Notes: generated by a model not told the origin, from the sequence alone. A stretch of DNA of 64,000 nucleotides from Aquilaria yunnanensis (GCA_039654915.1 CM077599.1:18850501-18914500); one strand, 5' to 3'. Counted from the stretch's first letter, positions 44,256 through 56,600 are shown. Made by a program: numbers and translations.

Positions 44256-45225
44256 AGCTCCCAGGCTGATAAAAATATGGATATCTAAGCTTAACATGCA
44301 ATAATAGGTTATAACTTTTTAGACCTAATTCTGGAGAAAGAAGATATATGTGAAAAACAAACAAAGTACTTAGCATACGATTTCCTCATATCAGGAAAAC
44401 ATTCACTCACCTGGGACTTGCTTTTCTTTAAACTTTCGTAACAAAATAATGCCTTGATCTGTATAGAAACATTTCTTGCTTGTACATCAAACACTACCCA
44501 AATTGAAGCATCTCGTAAGTTCATCCATTCATTTAGTCAACTAGATTTATTTCCAAGCTAATTTCAGTGAGGTACACAAATCTAATGTCTCCATTCTACT
44601 TGATTGAAACTATGTTCCTTGCTTTTGCTGGTGTGGCTGCTAATCATACCAGTCTTATAGTCATACTGGTCATCTCTTAGTCTAAGTAGGATACAACCAA
44701 GCCATCCATAACAACTTTCCTTTATTTTAATCATCAATTAAGGCTAACATTTACCTTATAGAACAATATCATTTTTAACCTTTAGGATGATATAAATTCA
44801 TCCCTTGCTACCAATAAGAATCCCACTTCTTGAATCCTTAATTGCAAATTCAACTTCTCTTAAAGATTTCACTTTTTGAATGTAAAAGAAACTACAAAAA
44901 TGAAAGCTTTGGTAACAAGCCATACAACAGTAAATTTAAAGGGCCAGATTCCAAATCTTTCTGATCATATAATAATTGATTAACGTAAGTTTTTCCATGA
45001 AACCATTTGTCATGAAAATGTGTAAAGTTAGGGTTTCACCCAATTCCAATGAAAGCAGATGTGACCCAAGCTAACAGTTCTCGAGCCACAAAATAAAATA
45101 AGAAGGTCGATAATAGTAAAAGAAAGCAAAGAACAATAGCTTGATCGAAGAAGGTTCGATAGACCTGTCTTCTCATTAAAAGAGACAACAAGATGATGCA
45201 GATTCGCAGAAAATGATCTGTATCT
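44256..45225. other. Region right of the Copia element with one exon-like block
   Basis: On the minus strand about 44400-44520 reads WMNLRDASIWVVFDVQARNV and continues to SLKKSKSQ, ending at a good donor (CCCAG/GTGAGTG). The upstream acceptor is unclear. It is not recognised; it could belong to the same split gene as 35259-35830. The remainder is non-coding. Confidence 0.3.
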
Positions 45226-45228
45226 TTT

Positions 45229-45830
45229 CATGTAAAATTTATGGGTCACTTAACTTATTTTCGTGTCTTAAATGAATATTTGATTTTTAAGTTTGACCTA
45301 TCAAACTACCTAACATTATATTGTGTGACCCTATTGAGTAATTCTAGTCAATTTGATCATTAAATCATATGAAAAATGTTGATGTGACATTAATTAAAAT
45401 AATAAATTTGGTTCTAAAATTTTTTCAGTCAATAATTCTCAACCTTAACTTTTCCCATCAACCACCACAATCTCTTCTTCTTCCTAGATCTCGATCTAAC
45501 ATTTCTTCCGAAGCTTCTTCATTTTGTGGACATTGAACAACAGTATTATAAGCAAGGGCGGTAAGGCAGCGCTAGGAAACGGCTTTTGCCACCTTCTGCC
45601 AATGTATGGTCTTAAGATTCTCATGGGGGAGTGTGTATCACTTGTTGTGATATGCATTAACCAAAGCAATAGTCTCATTAGGGGACCAGTGGCGATGGGT
45701 GAGGAAGCGAGCAATTGTGCTAAAAGGGTAAGGGTGGTTTTTGGAGGTGACTGTGGCGATGGGTCGGAGAATGGATATTGATGAGGCGGAGGCAAGGGTG
45801 ACAATTCGTTCGACATGGTTGGAAAAAAAA
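45229..45830 (-). pseudogene. Captured fragment of a trihelix (SIP1-type) transcription factor gene, near a MULE-like terminus
   Basis: On the minus strand (about 45730-45500) the sequence reads HRHWSPNETIALVNAYHNK, a stop, YTLPHENLKTIHWQKVAKAV, a stop, RCLTA. It then shifts frame into a VHKMKKLRKKC stretch. This matches the SIP1-type trihelix domain: (C/H)WS-x-ETxALIxAYxxKW, then RGNLxxxHWQEVADAV, then QCRHKMEKLRKRY. Two stops and a frameshift kill it. On the left, 45233-45300 (TGTAAAATTTATGGGTCACT, TTATTTTCGTGTC) resembles the terminal repeat of the Pack-MULE at 37952-39272. No matching right end was found, so the vehicle is only inferred. Confidence 0.6.
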
Positions 45831-45839
45831 TTCAAAGGA

Positions 45840-46660
45840 GTGCATGTTAAGATGAGGCAACCGGGAGAACTAAGAGAAGCGAGGAAGGGATAAAAGAGGC
45901 AAAGGAATGGTGAAGCATAAGATAGTGATGAGGTTAGGATAAGAGTGGTGGTGCAAGATAGAGGAATGAAGAGTGGGTGGCATGGTTGGTTGAAGAGTAG
46001 GACTACAGGCTAAAAGGGTGGGCGGTTGATTTAGATGCTAGAAAGAGGACAAGGGAAGAGGAGGAGGAGGAGGTAGGGTTGTAAATGAACCGAGCAAACA
46101 TGAATCAAACCATGTTCACGTTCGTTTGTTTAATTTTTAATGAACACGAACAACAAACAAACACAACTTCTTTATTTGTGTTCGTTCATTTATTACTAAA
46201 CAAACACAAACATAACAATAACAATTAAGCTAATGGGTAACACCAATCTGAATCAAAACAAGTCTAGCAAACCTTTGAAAAGTGGGCTTTAGGCTTTAAG
46301 AGAATTTTTGATATTGGCCTTTTAACTTAACACTTTCTTTCTCCAAATTGGAATGGATTCAAAAGTTGCAATACAACTTATGAATTCACCTCAAAATGTT
46401 CCCTATTATATTAATGTCTATAATTTTGTATTGTAGGTCACTTAAAAAGTTTGGACAGATTCTACAAGTGAAGCATATGTTTAGGGAGGGCACATAACGG
46501 CTAATACTTTAGCTAAGCATAGTGCTAACCAATAGAAATAATGAATGCTGGTGCACTTGAAATGTCCAATTTTTTTTACCAGTATATTCCCTTCCCATGT
46601 CCTATAATTCCACATATACTCACTTCTTATTGGAGGGTTATAGTGTTTTTGTTGTTTTCT
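45840..46660. other. Non-coding region
   Basis: A purine-rich stretch (45840-46080) is followed by AC-rich sequence with repeats of 'cgaacacgaac/aaacaaacac' type (46100-46220). No gene recognised. Confidence 0.4.
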
Positions 46661-46665
46661 TTTAA

Positions 46666-46912
46666 AGGTTAATTATAATTTGCCTCTGAAATTTATGTGA
46701 TATTATACTTTGTTCCCTTCTATTTCATAAATATATACTTTGCCACTATCCTACACTTTACACTCTGAAAAAAATTATTTTACATTTATAAACTAAAAAA
46801 ACTAATAATTTAAAATATCTATTAATGGTAAAAAATGTACCATAAAGATTGAAATTATGGAAGATAATTATCATACAATTTAAATTTAGATTTTAGAAAT
46901 TTCAGTTGAACA
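46666..46912. mobile_element. Partial MULE-type MITE, left part only
   Basis: Begins GGTTAATTATAATTTGCCTC and continues GTGATATTATACTTTG, the same family as 31251-31701. The right terminal repeat is missing, and the sequence runs into GGGTT-rich DNA at about 46920. Confidence 0.55.
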
Positions 46913-46919
46913 TATGGAT

Positions 46920-47160
46920 GACAATTGGGTGGGTTGAGTCAAGTTTGGGTTTAATTTGGTTAGTGTGAATTCGGGTCCAAGTCGAGTCATTTGGGCTCGA
47001 GTTAAGTAACTTTTAGGTTCAGGTTCGGGTTGGGTCAGTTTAATTTAGGTTTAGGTTCAATATAGATTGGGTTAATTTCAATCTCAAGTAAATTCAGGTC
47101 GGGTTTTAGTCCAAAATCAGGTTGATCAGTCGGGTTGCTTTAGGTTGTTGGTATATCTGC
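46920..47160. repeat. Block of degenerate GGGTTNGGTC / AGGTTCGGGT repeats
   Basis: Short G/T-rich motifs (gggttgagtc, gggtttaattt, ggttcgggttgggtc, ggtcgggtttt) recur through 240 bp. Such arrays are common as subterminal repeats of hAT-type MITEs. No terminal inverted repeats found. Confidence 0.5.
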
Positions 47161-47164
47161 TGAA

Positions 47165-47925
47165 ATAACTTAATTAATTCAATTATTTTGTTCAGTTTTT
47201 GTTAAATTTTAAATTAAATAATTCAGTTTTTGGTGTAATTAATTTACGTTAATTTTTATTTTCTTAATATGTTAAATTAACCAAATTCAAAAAAAAATTC
47301 TTACTTATTTTTTGATAAACTTGCTATAATATCCAACTTTTGGTGTAAAATTGCTATGAAATATAACTCTAGTTCACTACTCCTCTATTAGTGACTAAAC
47401 CTCAAAATTTTAAAAATTTTAGGTGAAAATGCAAATATTTGAAAAGTTTAATGACCCATGTTGTAATTATTATGGTGACTAAAATAAAAATTTTCAAAGT
47501 TTAGGTATCTTATTGCACTATACTTAAAAGTTTAAAGACCAATGTTGTAATTTATCTACCAAGATCTTCAAACTCACTAAATATAGAAGTTACTTATTTA
47601 GAAAAACCCAAATATGTTTATCAAAAAAAGAAAAACCAAAATATGGAACTTATTAAATATAAAAATCTTTGAATATGAGACTTATTAAATATGAGTTTTC
47701 CTAAAAAAGAAAATTTATTAAATATGGAAGCCCTCAAATATAAAACTTATTAAATATAAAAGGTAATCAAAGATGAAAGTTAAGATTTATGATAAAAGTT
47801 ATAATTAATTGTTAAGGTTTAAGATAAGGGTTAGGAATAAAATTAAGTGTTAGGGTTTGGGGTGTAGGGTTAGAATTAAAGGCTTATGGTTAGGGTTAAA
47901 GTTTTTTTTTTTAATGGTAGTTAGA
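47165..47925. other. AT-rich spacer, with weak telomere-like motifs at its end
   Basis: Nothing coding. Around 47815-47905 there are scattered GTTAGGG / TTAGGGTT / TAGGGTTTGGGG motifs, not a regular (TTTAGGG)n array. Confidence 0.4.
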
Positions 47926-47929
47926 AATG

Positions 47930-48960
47930 AAAGAAACAACAAAAAGCAAATTACACAAAACAATCCAAACTAAGAGCCATTGTCACTAGTTAGTGTGCAT
48001 GATCTACTATTGATTGGTAGACTACCACTATTGAGACTTTCCTGAATTTGCTAACCATTTGATGAATCTTATTAACATCCCTGGTTGCATCCAAATGGAT
48101 GGAGCTATAATCTGCAATTTGAAGGAACCCCTACCAAACAATCTATTAACATAATAATGTTATTCATGCCATATGAACGGGCATCCTTCATTGCAGTGAG
48201 AATAGCTCTAATCTTCGTATATATTGTAGATGGGCTTTCTCCAAGAAAGAAGGAGAAATCACGATACTAGGAAGATAAGGGATCTCGAAAAGACTAGACT
48301 ACTACACCCATCATTGTCCTAGGGTTCCAAGTTCCATCCACTTGAAAAATTATTGGTTAGGAAGATATTACACTATTGACCCAACATTTAACACGAGGAG
48401 GAGGTCTAGGAAGAAAGGATGTAATGATATGACTTTTGTGTTGAGCTACTTGCCTTGTTTCATGGATGAGGAGATCCTTATTTGAATGATATAGTTTGAG
48501 TCCACAACAACATTTTGAAAAACCTTAGAATTATGAGTGATCCATGTGCTCCAAAGAGTGATGATAATGCTGTCCCTAACCTTTGATTGTCTGATAGGTT
48601 TCCAATTATCCACTAAAAGAAATCCTCATTGAATTTAGGTTGAGAGATACTAGGGTGTGATCCCACGCACTTCTAGCTATTGGATAGTGCACAAATAAAT
48701 GTGTTATATCTTCTTCTAAGGCTTCACAATGTGGGCAACAGGTTGAAATTGGATGAATGCCCATCTTAAGAAGCTCAGATCAGGTTAGCAAGACATTATT
48801 AATACACTTCCAAATAAAGGACTTGTATTTTGTTGAAACACTCGAGGCCCACAACCTTTTCAAAAACTTGTGAATATCAAGAATAATTGAGGAACTTAAA
48901 TACTGTGAAATGCTTTGGACCTGAGCCAAAGCATAGCCTTTCTTTATCGGGAACACCCCA
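47930..48960 (-). pseudogene. LINE (L1-type) remnant: zinc-binding reverse transcriptase tail and RNase H
   Basis: On the minus strand the order is KYKSFIWKCINNVLLT (about 48790-48840), GIHPISTCCPHCEALEEDIT and HLFVHYPIARSAW (about 48660-48770), which is the zf-RVT domain with CPxC and H-x-C/H residues partly kept. This is followed by an RNase H-like domain with FQVDGTWNPRT (about 48315-48345) and the region MKDARSYGMNNIIMLIDCLV (about 48140-48200). Many stops are present. The arrangement matches plant L1 LINE ORF2 C-termini (proteins often annotated as putative ribonuclease H). The upstream RT core is not seen. Confidence 0.75.
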
Positions 48961-48964
48961 TTTT

Positions 48965-49380
48965 CAGCCTCTTCCCAAACTGGTCAATCACTCAACCCCT
49001 TGTCTCTTCTTCTAGTTCTTCAGATGATGGCCCACACCACTTCTTAAGAAAAAATTGAGTATAATAGTGGAATATTACAAGAGGTTGAGTTGTCAGTAAA
49101 AAGATCTTTGACCCTAGTAACAAGTCCTGAGGATCAGTTGTACTACAACCGTGATCAGCAAGCTTTTTTGGGGGGAAAACTAGGAATCCAGTAATGTCGC
49201 CTTTGGGCGGCGAAGGAGAAGACTTTGAGAATAAATCGAAACAAGTAAAAAATCAGACTTTGAGAAATGAAAATGAAATCAAAATCCCAGAAAGAAATCA
49301 AAACAACCACGAAATCGACCATAGTAGCCTCACCGGAAATGAATCGCACTCCCTCGTCGCGCATTCGCCCACCTTTCTCT
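48965..49380. other. Spacer between LINE remnant and DUF1279 pseudogene
   Basis: No recognisable coding sequence; the open frames on both strands at 49155-49487 overlap the pseudogene start and have no domain. Confidence 0.35.
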
Positions 49381-49384
49381 TGCT

Positions 49385-49870
49385 CTTGAAAATCCGTGCC
49401 AATGACTTCTTGATTCAGAGAGCTTCTGAAGAAGTACGGCAAGGTTGCGCTACGCGTCCACTTCCCCGTCTTCGCCGCCTCCATCACTGGCCTCTACATG
49501 GCCATCAAGAACAACGTAGACGTTGAATCGTTCTTCGACAAGTATCATTTCCCTAGATTCTCCAAAAACGCAGAGAAATCCCAAAGTCGACCTCCACAAT
49601 CACAAGACCCAGGTACGGTTTTGATCAAAGAATCTTTTGGGTCGCCCGATGCCTGTAACTCAACGGCGGCGGTCGTCGAGCAGAAGAGCAGGCTTGGCGG
49701 CATCAACTGGCGGAGCCCTTGCCTTGGCTGTTCTAGCTTGATTGCCGAACATCATCATCAACAGGCACGCCGGAGAGAAGTTGATGGAGACAGATGCTAC
49801 GGATAGCAGCGGAGAAGATTGCTCCAATTCATCTGATTTGGTGGCGGAGAAGGCGGGCTAACTGAGGAAA
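49385..49870 (+). pseudogene. DUF1279 (FAM210-like) organelle protein, broken copy
   Basis: From about 49418 the frame reads RELLKKYGKVALRVHFPVFA, then ASITGLYMAIKNNVDVESFF, which is the DUF1279 core (KYGKxAxxxHxxxSxxSxxGxYxAIxxGVDV). After a low-complexity stretch the expected GGALALAVL segment appears in a second frame (about 49690-49730), whose TGA at 49729 truncates it. A frameshift therefore separates the two halves. Family members are small membrane proteins of mitochondria or plastids. No introns are visible, so it could be a retrocopy or a fragment carried by a transposon. Confidence 0.6.
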
Positions 49871-50258
49871 TTGGCCGATTGAACGGTGGCCGATTGAACA
49901 GTTTTTTATTTGCGAGCCCCCAAGCAGCTTGAATGGGTTTTTGTTTAGAGGCAGAAGTTGGGGGGTAAAGTTTATGTGGATGAAAACTATGAGGGCAAAC
50001 TGAGGCATTTTACCTTTTATTTTGTAACAGTGATTTTGGAGGGAGATAAATGTAGGTTTCTAAAATATGAGGGATAAAACTGTAGGTTTGCCCCAGTCTT
50101 AGAGGTTTTTGTTAATATTTCCTTTTTTATTATATAAATGAAAAACCTCAATAAATAAAGGCCTATAATTTTTAAATATGTTTTTTGGATTTTTTTGTAA
50201 TAAATAATTATATATAAATTCAAATAAAACTATTTAAAATATTATATATTTAAAAGAA

Positions 50259-50927
50259 GGCAGAAATATCAAATTTCCCACTAATGTTTTTGGTAGGGAG
50301 TAGATATGCCACTATAATTTTTTTTTGTCCAATCTCTAACTAATGTTTTAAAATGGGCTGAATATGCCACTGTTGGTTAGAAAAATAACAAAAAAATGGT
50401 AAAAATAGCCAATTTTGAAATCTTGAGGTTATTATGTATCTTTCAAAAAAATATCAGGATTTTTGAGATTTTTGCCAAAAGAGGGTATGATCTTTGCCAT
50501 CAACTTTGTTGCTGTCTCCGTCACTAGCACCTCAACTTCATTGCCGCCCTCCCTTTGTCACCAGCGCCTCAACCTCGTCATCGCCCTCTCTTTATTTCTA
50601 CTGTTTAATCTTCTCGCTGACATTCTTGAGAGAGAGAGAGAGAGAGAGAGTTTAATTATAAAAAGTTTTGAAATTTGTTAAAACTTGTATTATCACCATA
50701 AAATTTAAAAACTTGTTATTTTTAACATTTTTTTGTTGGCTTTTTAATGCTTTCTGTTAGGTTTTTAACGGCCAGTGGCATATCTACTTTTAATTTAAAA
50801 CTTCAGTAGCATATTCGGCCATTTTAAAACATTAATAAAAGATTGAGAATAAAAAAAAAATTATAATGGTATATCTGCTCTCAACCCAAATCTTTAGTCC
50901 CAACCCTTGTAAATTTGATATTTGCGA
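50259..50927. mobile_element. MULE-type element with long inverted repeats (669 bp)
   Basis: Left arm: GGCAGAAATATCAAATTTCC, then GAGTAGATATGCCACTATAA, TTAATGTTTTAAAATGG-like, GAATATGCCACTG. The right arm read backwards from 50927 gives TCGCAAATATCAAATTT, GAGCAGATATACCATTATAA, TTAATGTTTTAAAATGGCCG, AATATGCTACTG. A perfect 10-bp duplication TTTAAAAGAA flanks it (50249-50258, 50928-50937). The interior holds a (GA)n tract (50629-50650) and no gene. Confidence 0.85.
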
Positions 50928-51237
50928 TTTAAAAGAATATTGATTGGATTGTAGTAAAATGAAACTGTTACGGAGAAAGATTGACCTTGAACTTGCATAT
51001 GGCGTTGGTTAAGTTCCCAGCAGAACTTGTCAAGAAACTGGCGTCCCTGGATCTGACCTTTCTGTAATACCGAGGAAGAAAATAAAGAGAGAGATAAAAA
51101 AAAAAAAAAGACACCTTGGCCTTTGTTTCTTAAGATGGCAAGAATTTTGGATCCAATTTGAGCGGAGTTGCCGCCGATCAGCCACTTCCGATATGCTACC
51201 ATTTCCTTGCTTGGCAATCTCCTCCAATGTCCCCACG

Positions 51238-52825
51238 ATGCAACATCCTACAATCCTACATCTTCCAACTGCCTACACTCTCTTCCCAACCCTAAACCCC
51301 CCTCACAAATCTCTTGTCTTTCACCAATTCTTAATCTTGACCATCACTTTCCTCGCTTATGCCTCCTTCCACGCCTCTCGGAAGCCCCCGAGCATCGTCA
51401 AGAGCGTTCTTGGTCCCTCATTTCCTTCCAATTCCTCTGCAGGTTGGGCCCCATTCAATGGTTCCCAGGGGACTCACCGCCTCGGTGAGCTTGATCTTGC
51501 TTTCCTGGCGACGTATTCAGTAGGAATGTATTTTGCAGGGCATGTTGGTGATAGGATTGATTTGAGGTTGTTCCTTGTTTCTGGGATGATAGGAAGTGGC
51601 TTTTGTACTATAATGTTTGGTCTAGGGTACTGGTTTGATGTGCATATCTTGTGGTATTTCGTGGCTGTGCAAGTTGTTTGTGGTCTGTTTCAGTCTATTG
51701 GTTGGCCTTGCGTGGTCGCAGTTGTGGGTAATTGGTTCGGGAAAGGGAAGAGAGGACTGATAATGGGTGTATGGAATTCACATACATCCGTTGGTAATAT
51801 TATTGGATCGGTTATTGCATCTGGGGTGTTGGACTTTGGCTGGGGTTGGTCGTTTGTGGTTCCAGGGCTTTTAGTTATTGTTGTGGGGATTTTAGTGTTT
51901 CTTCTTCTTGTTGTTAGTCCGGAGGATTTGGGATTTGAGCGTCCAGGGAAAGAGATTGCGATGGACGTTGAGATGACAGAAGGTGAGAATGGTTCTGAGA
52001 AACTGGAGTCGGAGGAAGCTGGTCTTCTTGAGATGAAGGATTCTGATCCAGCTGCCATCGGATTCTTAGAAGCATGGAAGCTGCCTGGTGTTGCCCCATT
52101 TGCTTTCTGCTTGTTATTCTCAAAGCTTGTCGCTTACACTTTTCTTTATTGGTTGCCCTTCTACATAAGGCACACAGGTACTTGTTCTGCTTGTTAGATT
52201 TTTCTTATTTGCTGTCAAAACCTGGAGTTGTTTAGGTGTTTGTACTGGTTAGACGCTCACTAGATTGTGTTTGAGTGCAGCTGTAGCAGGAGTTCATTTG
52301 TCAGATAAAACTGCGGGTATTCTCTCTACAATATTTGATATTGGTGGAGTCTTAGGTGGAATCTCTGCCGGATTCCTCTCGGATGTCATTGAAGCTCGTG
52401 CAGTTACTTCAGTTGCGTTCTTATGGCTATCAATTCCTGCTCTTATCCTGTATCGGGTTTATGGAAGTCTCTCTATGATCATGAATATCAGCTTGATGTT
52501 TCTTTTGGGGCTGCTAGTGAATGGCCCATATTCACTTATAACAACTGCTGTTGCTGCTGATCTTGGTACCCAGGAATCGAGTAGAGGAAACTCTCGTGCA
52601 TTAGCTACTGTGACTGCAATTATAGATGGTACTGGTTCTGTTGGGGCAGCTCTTGGTCCACTCTTGGCTGGATATATGTCCACCAGGGGTTGGAACAGTG
52701 TCTTCTTTATGCTTATTATTTCAATATTGTTTGCGAGTCTATTCTTGATTCGTCTAGCCAGAAATGAGGTTCGGCAAAAACTGGATGAGGGGAAAAGACT
52801 TTGGAACAGCCTAAGCGCCAGCTAG
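51238..52825 (+). CDS. Glycerol-3-phosphate transporter-like major facilitator (G3Pp family)
   Basis: Two exons, 51238-52177 and 52281-52825 (GT-AG, 494 aa). It is a 12-TM major facilitator of the organophosphate:phosphate antiporter type. Signs: after a short N-terminus, FHQFLILTITFLAYASFHAS is TM1 and its end, followed by RKPPSIVKSVL, highly conserved in plant G3Pp proteins; GELDLAFLATYSVGMYFAGH with GDRIDLRLFL (the MFS loop 2-3 signature); GWPCVVAVVGNWFGKGKRGL; GVWNSHTSVGNIIGS; a central acidic loop (about 230-262, MTEGENGSEKLESEE); then YTFLYWLPFYIRHT, FDIGGVLGGISAGFLSD and GPYSLITTAVAADLGTQESS. Plant homologues are plasma-membrane or organellar and often phosphate-starvation induced; the substrate here is inferred. 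The start is the MQHP Met; an upstream in-frame Met at 51193 would add 15 residues. Confidence 0.92.
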
Positions 52826-52829
52826 ATTG

Positions 52830-53620
52830 AGAAATATCAAGGTATCATCTTGCTCACACTTCTGTAACAATACATCTGACTTGCATTTAGGGAAACAGCT
52901 CAGAGACATACGAAAGGCATTGTGCCCCTGAGTATGACCTGATTCCCTGTTCTGCCTTCTCTTTGTTGTATCACATTCTGTATGATAAAAGAATATACTC
53001 ATACATGTACACGATTCTTATGAAATGGAATTATCTCATCTTTTTGCAATGTTAGACCATATTGGCGTTGCTAGCAGTTTACTATTAGGCTATTAGCTAT
53101 CTAGACAATTAGGAATGGAATGGAGATCAATTGTTCTTATAGCTTTCTGACTAGTTTTGAGAAGGGGCTGATTGATTATGAGGTAAGTTGGCATACAGGT
53201 ATGAGAGAATCAATAACTTCAACTAAATATTCAGATTGCTACTACACTACACCAGATTTGGTAAGTTGTACTCAGGGCACGCAAAATCAATTAATTGCTG
53301 CCAAACTCAATAGTAACATAAACTTCTGATTTAAAATAAATAAATTGCATTGGTGCTTTCTATTATGTAGCAAGTATGTTCCCCAGAAAGCTCGGAAGGA
53401 GCTTAATGTAACAAGAAATGACAGTTCAAAAGAATTCTCATTATTTACAGTAGAATTTCTTTCCCCAGACACCCTTGATCTTCATCTCTTGCCATGAAAA
53501 ATCAAGGAGGAAGATTGTCTACAAGATTATTTTACCGTGACATTTCATTCCTAGTTCCATACATAGTAAATTTTACATACAGATTTGGAACTATGGACAA
53601 ATTTTCCAGCTGCAACTGCA
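52830..53620. other. Convergent intergenic region between transporter and PP2C
   Basis: Contains the 3' untranslated regions of the two convergent genes. No separate gene recognised. Confidence 0.5.
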
Positions 53621-53624
53621 TGTT

Positions 53625-56600
53625 CTATCCTTCCAAAAGACATTTCAGGTTCTGAAGCCCCTCTGCGGATATGCTTCTCCTGACTTGTGCTCTTGGTGAG
53701 ACAAAAGATGGGGGTGGCTCCAAGTGAAAACTAACCAAAACAACCGTCAAATTATCTGTTGCTCCCCTCTTTATTGCCTCCTCAACTATCTCCTTGCAGC
53801 ACAGCTTCACATCGTTGTGCTCTTGAAGTCTCCTTCTGGTGAAATCAACAGAATTTTGGCTGGTGAACACATCCCATATTCCATCACTACAAATGATTAG
53901 AAACTCATCTTCTTTGTTGAGGGTTATCTTTCTCAGTTCAGGCTCCGCACTCAGAGGCCCTTCCCTTGTCCCCATTTCCTTCATTCCTTCAAGGTGCCAA
54001 TCACCTATGGCACGGGTTATGCCTAGTTGTCCATTTAGATAACCATCATCAATGAACCCGCCCAGTGACTCAATTCTTCTCCTCTCTTTCAAACAAGAAG
54101 GCCTATGGTCTTTTGACAATTCTATAGCAGTGCCTTGCCGAGATAATACTGCCCGACAATCACCAGCATTTGCCACAAGCAAAGACCTGCTAGACAAGCA
54201 AACTACATGTCTTTTATCTCTCAAAACACTTAAAAAAAAAAAGGTTCCTGAATATGTATAATATGAAATTTGTGGCTTTGGTGTTTTAATCTCGTTATTC
54301 CCTCACAACAAGGTTGCATTAGGAAGGACATCTAATTCTAAGATAGAAGTAAACGCTTTGTTCTCTTGCATGAATTGCTAATGTCAATATGGCTTTGGAT
54401 AATTGGTTGACATTATTGACTTCAGGCCACCAGCCACAAAACAGCAGGCAATATGGACAATTTGATGATGATGATCCCAAAAATCCTGATAAAATTTTTC
54501 CGCTATCACATGATTTAGCCAATTAACATGCATGCAGGTTCTGGCCCCAAACAAGTAGACCTATATGCACCAAAGAACACCAATGCAAACTAATACTGAA
54601 AAGGTTCCAAGTGTGAGGCCTACTAAAAACTTGCAACCAAAAGGTATACAGCAAAAAATAAAAAAATGCCTGCTAGTAGTGTCGGTATGTGTTTACCTTC
54701 CGAATATCATTGCAGTCAGAGCTGTTGTACCAGATGATAGGGCAGATTCACGAGAGCATGTATCAGCAAATGCATCATCAATCTCCACAAATGACCTCAC
54801 GACCACCTTCTCCAGCTCCAAGGGAAAATCAGCATCCTCAACAATGACTCTGGGCAAATGGTCACGAACAAAATGAGATGCACCCTTCCCACCATGTCCA
54901 TCAAAAACCTGCTTTTTTTTTTTTTTTCTCTCCATAATAGAGAAAATCATTAGCCTCTGTTTGATGATTCCCTCAACATTACACAAGTTCCAGGGCAATT
55001 CTTGACCAAAAATCAACATTATAAACATAACACAGCAGTCTTGAACTTCACATTTAAAGAAATCTAAAAGGGGAAAAAGAAGGCACTCCTTAGATTCTTG
55101 TCCTTTTGCAGATATAAGATGTATGCAGGAGTTGCTAGTATTCCGGAAATCTGGAGCTTTTAGGAGTACATTTGATTTTATATACTCATTAAATGCCAAT
55201 AATGCCAAGCAATAATAGGTAATCGACACATATGACCTTGGAAGGTTTTGTCGCTAAGACTCACAGGCACAAAGGGCCTGAACATGCTAATGCTTGTTTG
55301 GTTATTTTTAATCAGAAAATAGAAATACTATCTTGACTTTCTTAATATGGATCATGGCCATGGTAAAATGGCAGTTGCAACTTTTGACTTGAAATGGAAC
55401 CCTTAGGCTCCAAATTTTGAATTCTCGCATAAAAACACAGGCGATAAAAGGGAGAAAATAGGCAAAACCAAGATGGCTTCATCGAGAACAAAACTACAAA
55501 GACGAATCAGAATGCCGAAGAAGTTTAGAGATTTGAAAATTGAATAGAATGCATCATGTTAACGGTAACATACCCCATAAAAGGAAATTGTACTGTCACT
55601 CTCTGTATCATAACCAAAAGTTTTTGCCAAGTTGCTGATGCATATATGAGTATCCTCCATATGGGATCGGCCCCCTATGTCAGACCATTCTCCAGACCTA
55701 AGAGCTGGGACAAAATGTGTTAACAAGCTCTGCTTTCTATCTGCTGCAGCCGCTTCCTCTGAAATGCTTTCCAGCTGAAAACAACTCGGTAATGTGAAAA
55801 AGAGGCGAACAAGACTATCAAATCAACAATAACTTCAAAGGAAGAACAGTAAGTTATGAGTTACAAAGGCTGGAGAGGCATTCCATTCTGAAGAAAAATT
55901 TTTAACTACTTCATGAGTCCAGGTTTTTTTCTCACTAAGTGGTATACCTACAACCTGAATTTAACATCTCTATCTCCAATTTTCCCTTTCTTCTGTAACA
56001 AATCGCCTGTGAAGTAGTCAGAGACAAGCAATCTAGATAGACTCCATCCCCTCTCCCTCACTCCACACACACAGGCACACACATACTGAAGTATAAAGAG
56101 ATATTTAGATGCCTAGAGATGAGCTGTTGACCTGTTTATAGGTTTTGATGGTGAATTAAAGTTTGTTTCTTGGCGACATATCAGAGAAATATGTAGATAT
56201 ACTTAAGGCAGATACTGAAACAGATGTTGATCTCTTAGAAAAGACATCCAGCAGCATGAACGTCAATTTTAGCAGCAGAACCTACTGATGGAAGAGCAAG
56301 TTAGACATAGGGTAAATTGGTTATAGGACTATCGACTTGGTTACTTGGTGGCATTGCATTAAATTCATTGGTCACTTGCTCCTAGAAGATTAATGTTTAA
56401 CAATTTCATAAAGAAAGACAAAAACATTTTCAGCAGAATCCTATTTGTAGAAGATAAACCGCAAGAATAATAGAAGCTTCCATAACACATTCTGCAATTC
56501 CAGTGGAGAATTGCCAACAGAATCCACAAAAGCTCGAAATATAGAACCAGAAGCAGATCCAAGTAATGATTTGACAAAAATATTACCAGAGTAGACTAGT

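Noticed and set aside
47815..47905. Possible interstitial telomeric repeat
   Set aside because: The TTAGGG-like motifs are irregular and too few to be a (TTTAGGG)n array.
51690..52123. Minus-strand frames of 122 and 69 codons
   Set aside because: Antisense shadows of the transporter exon.
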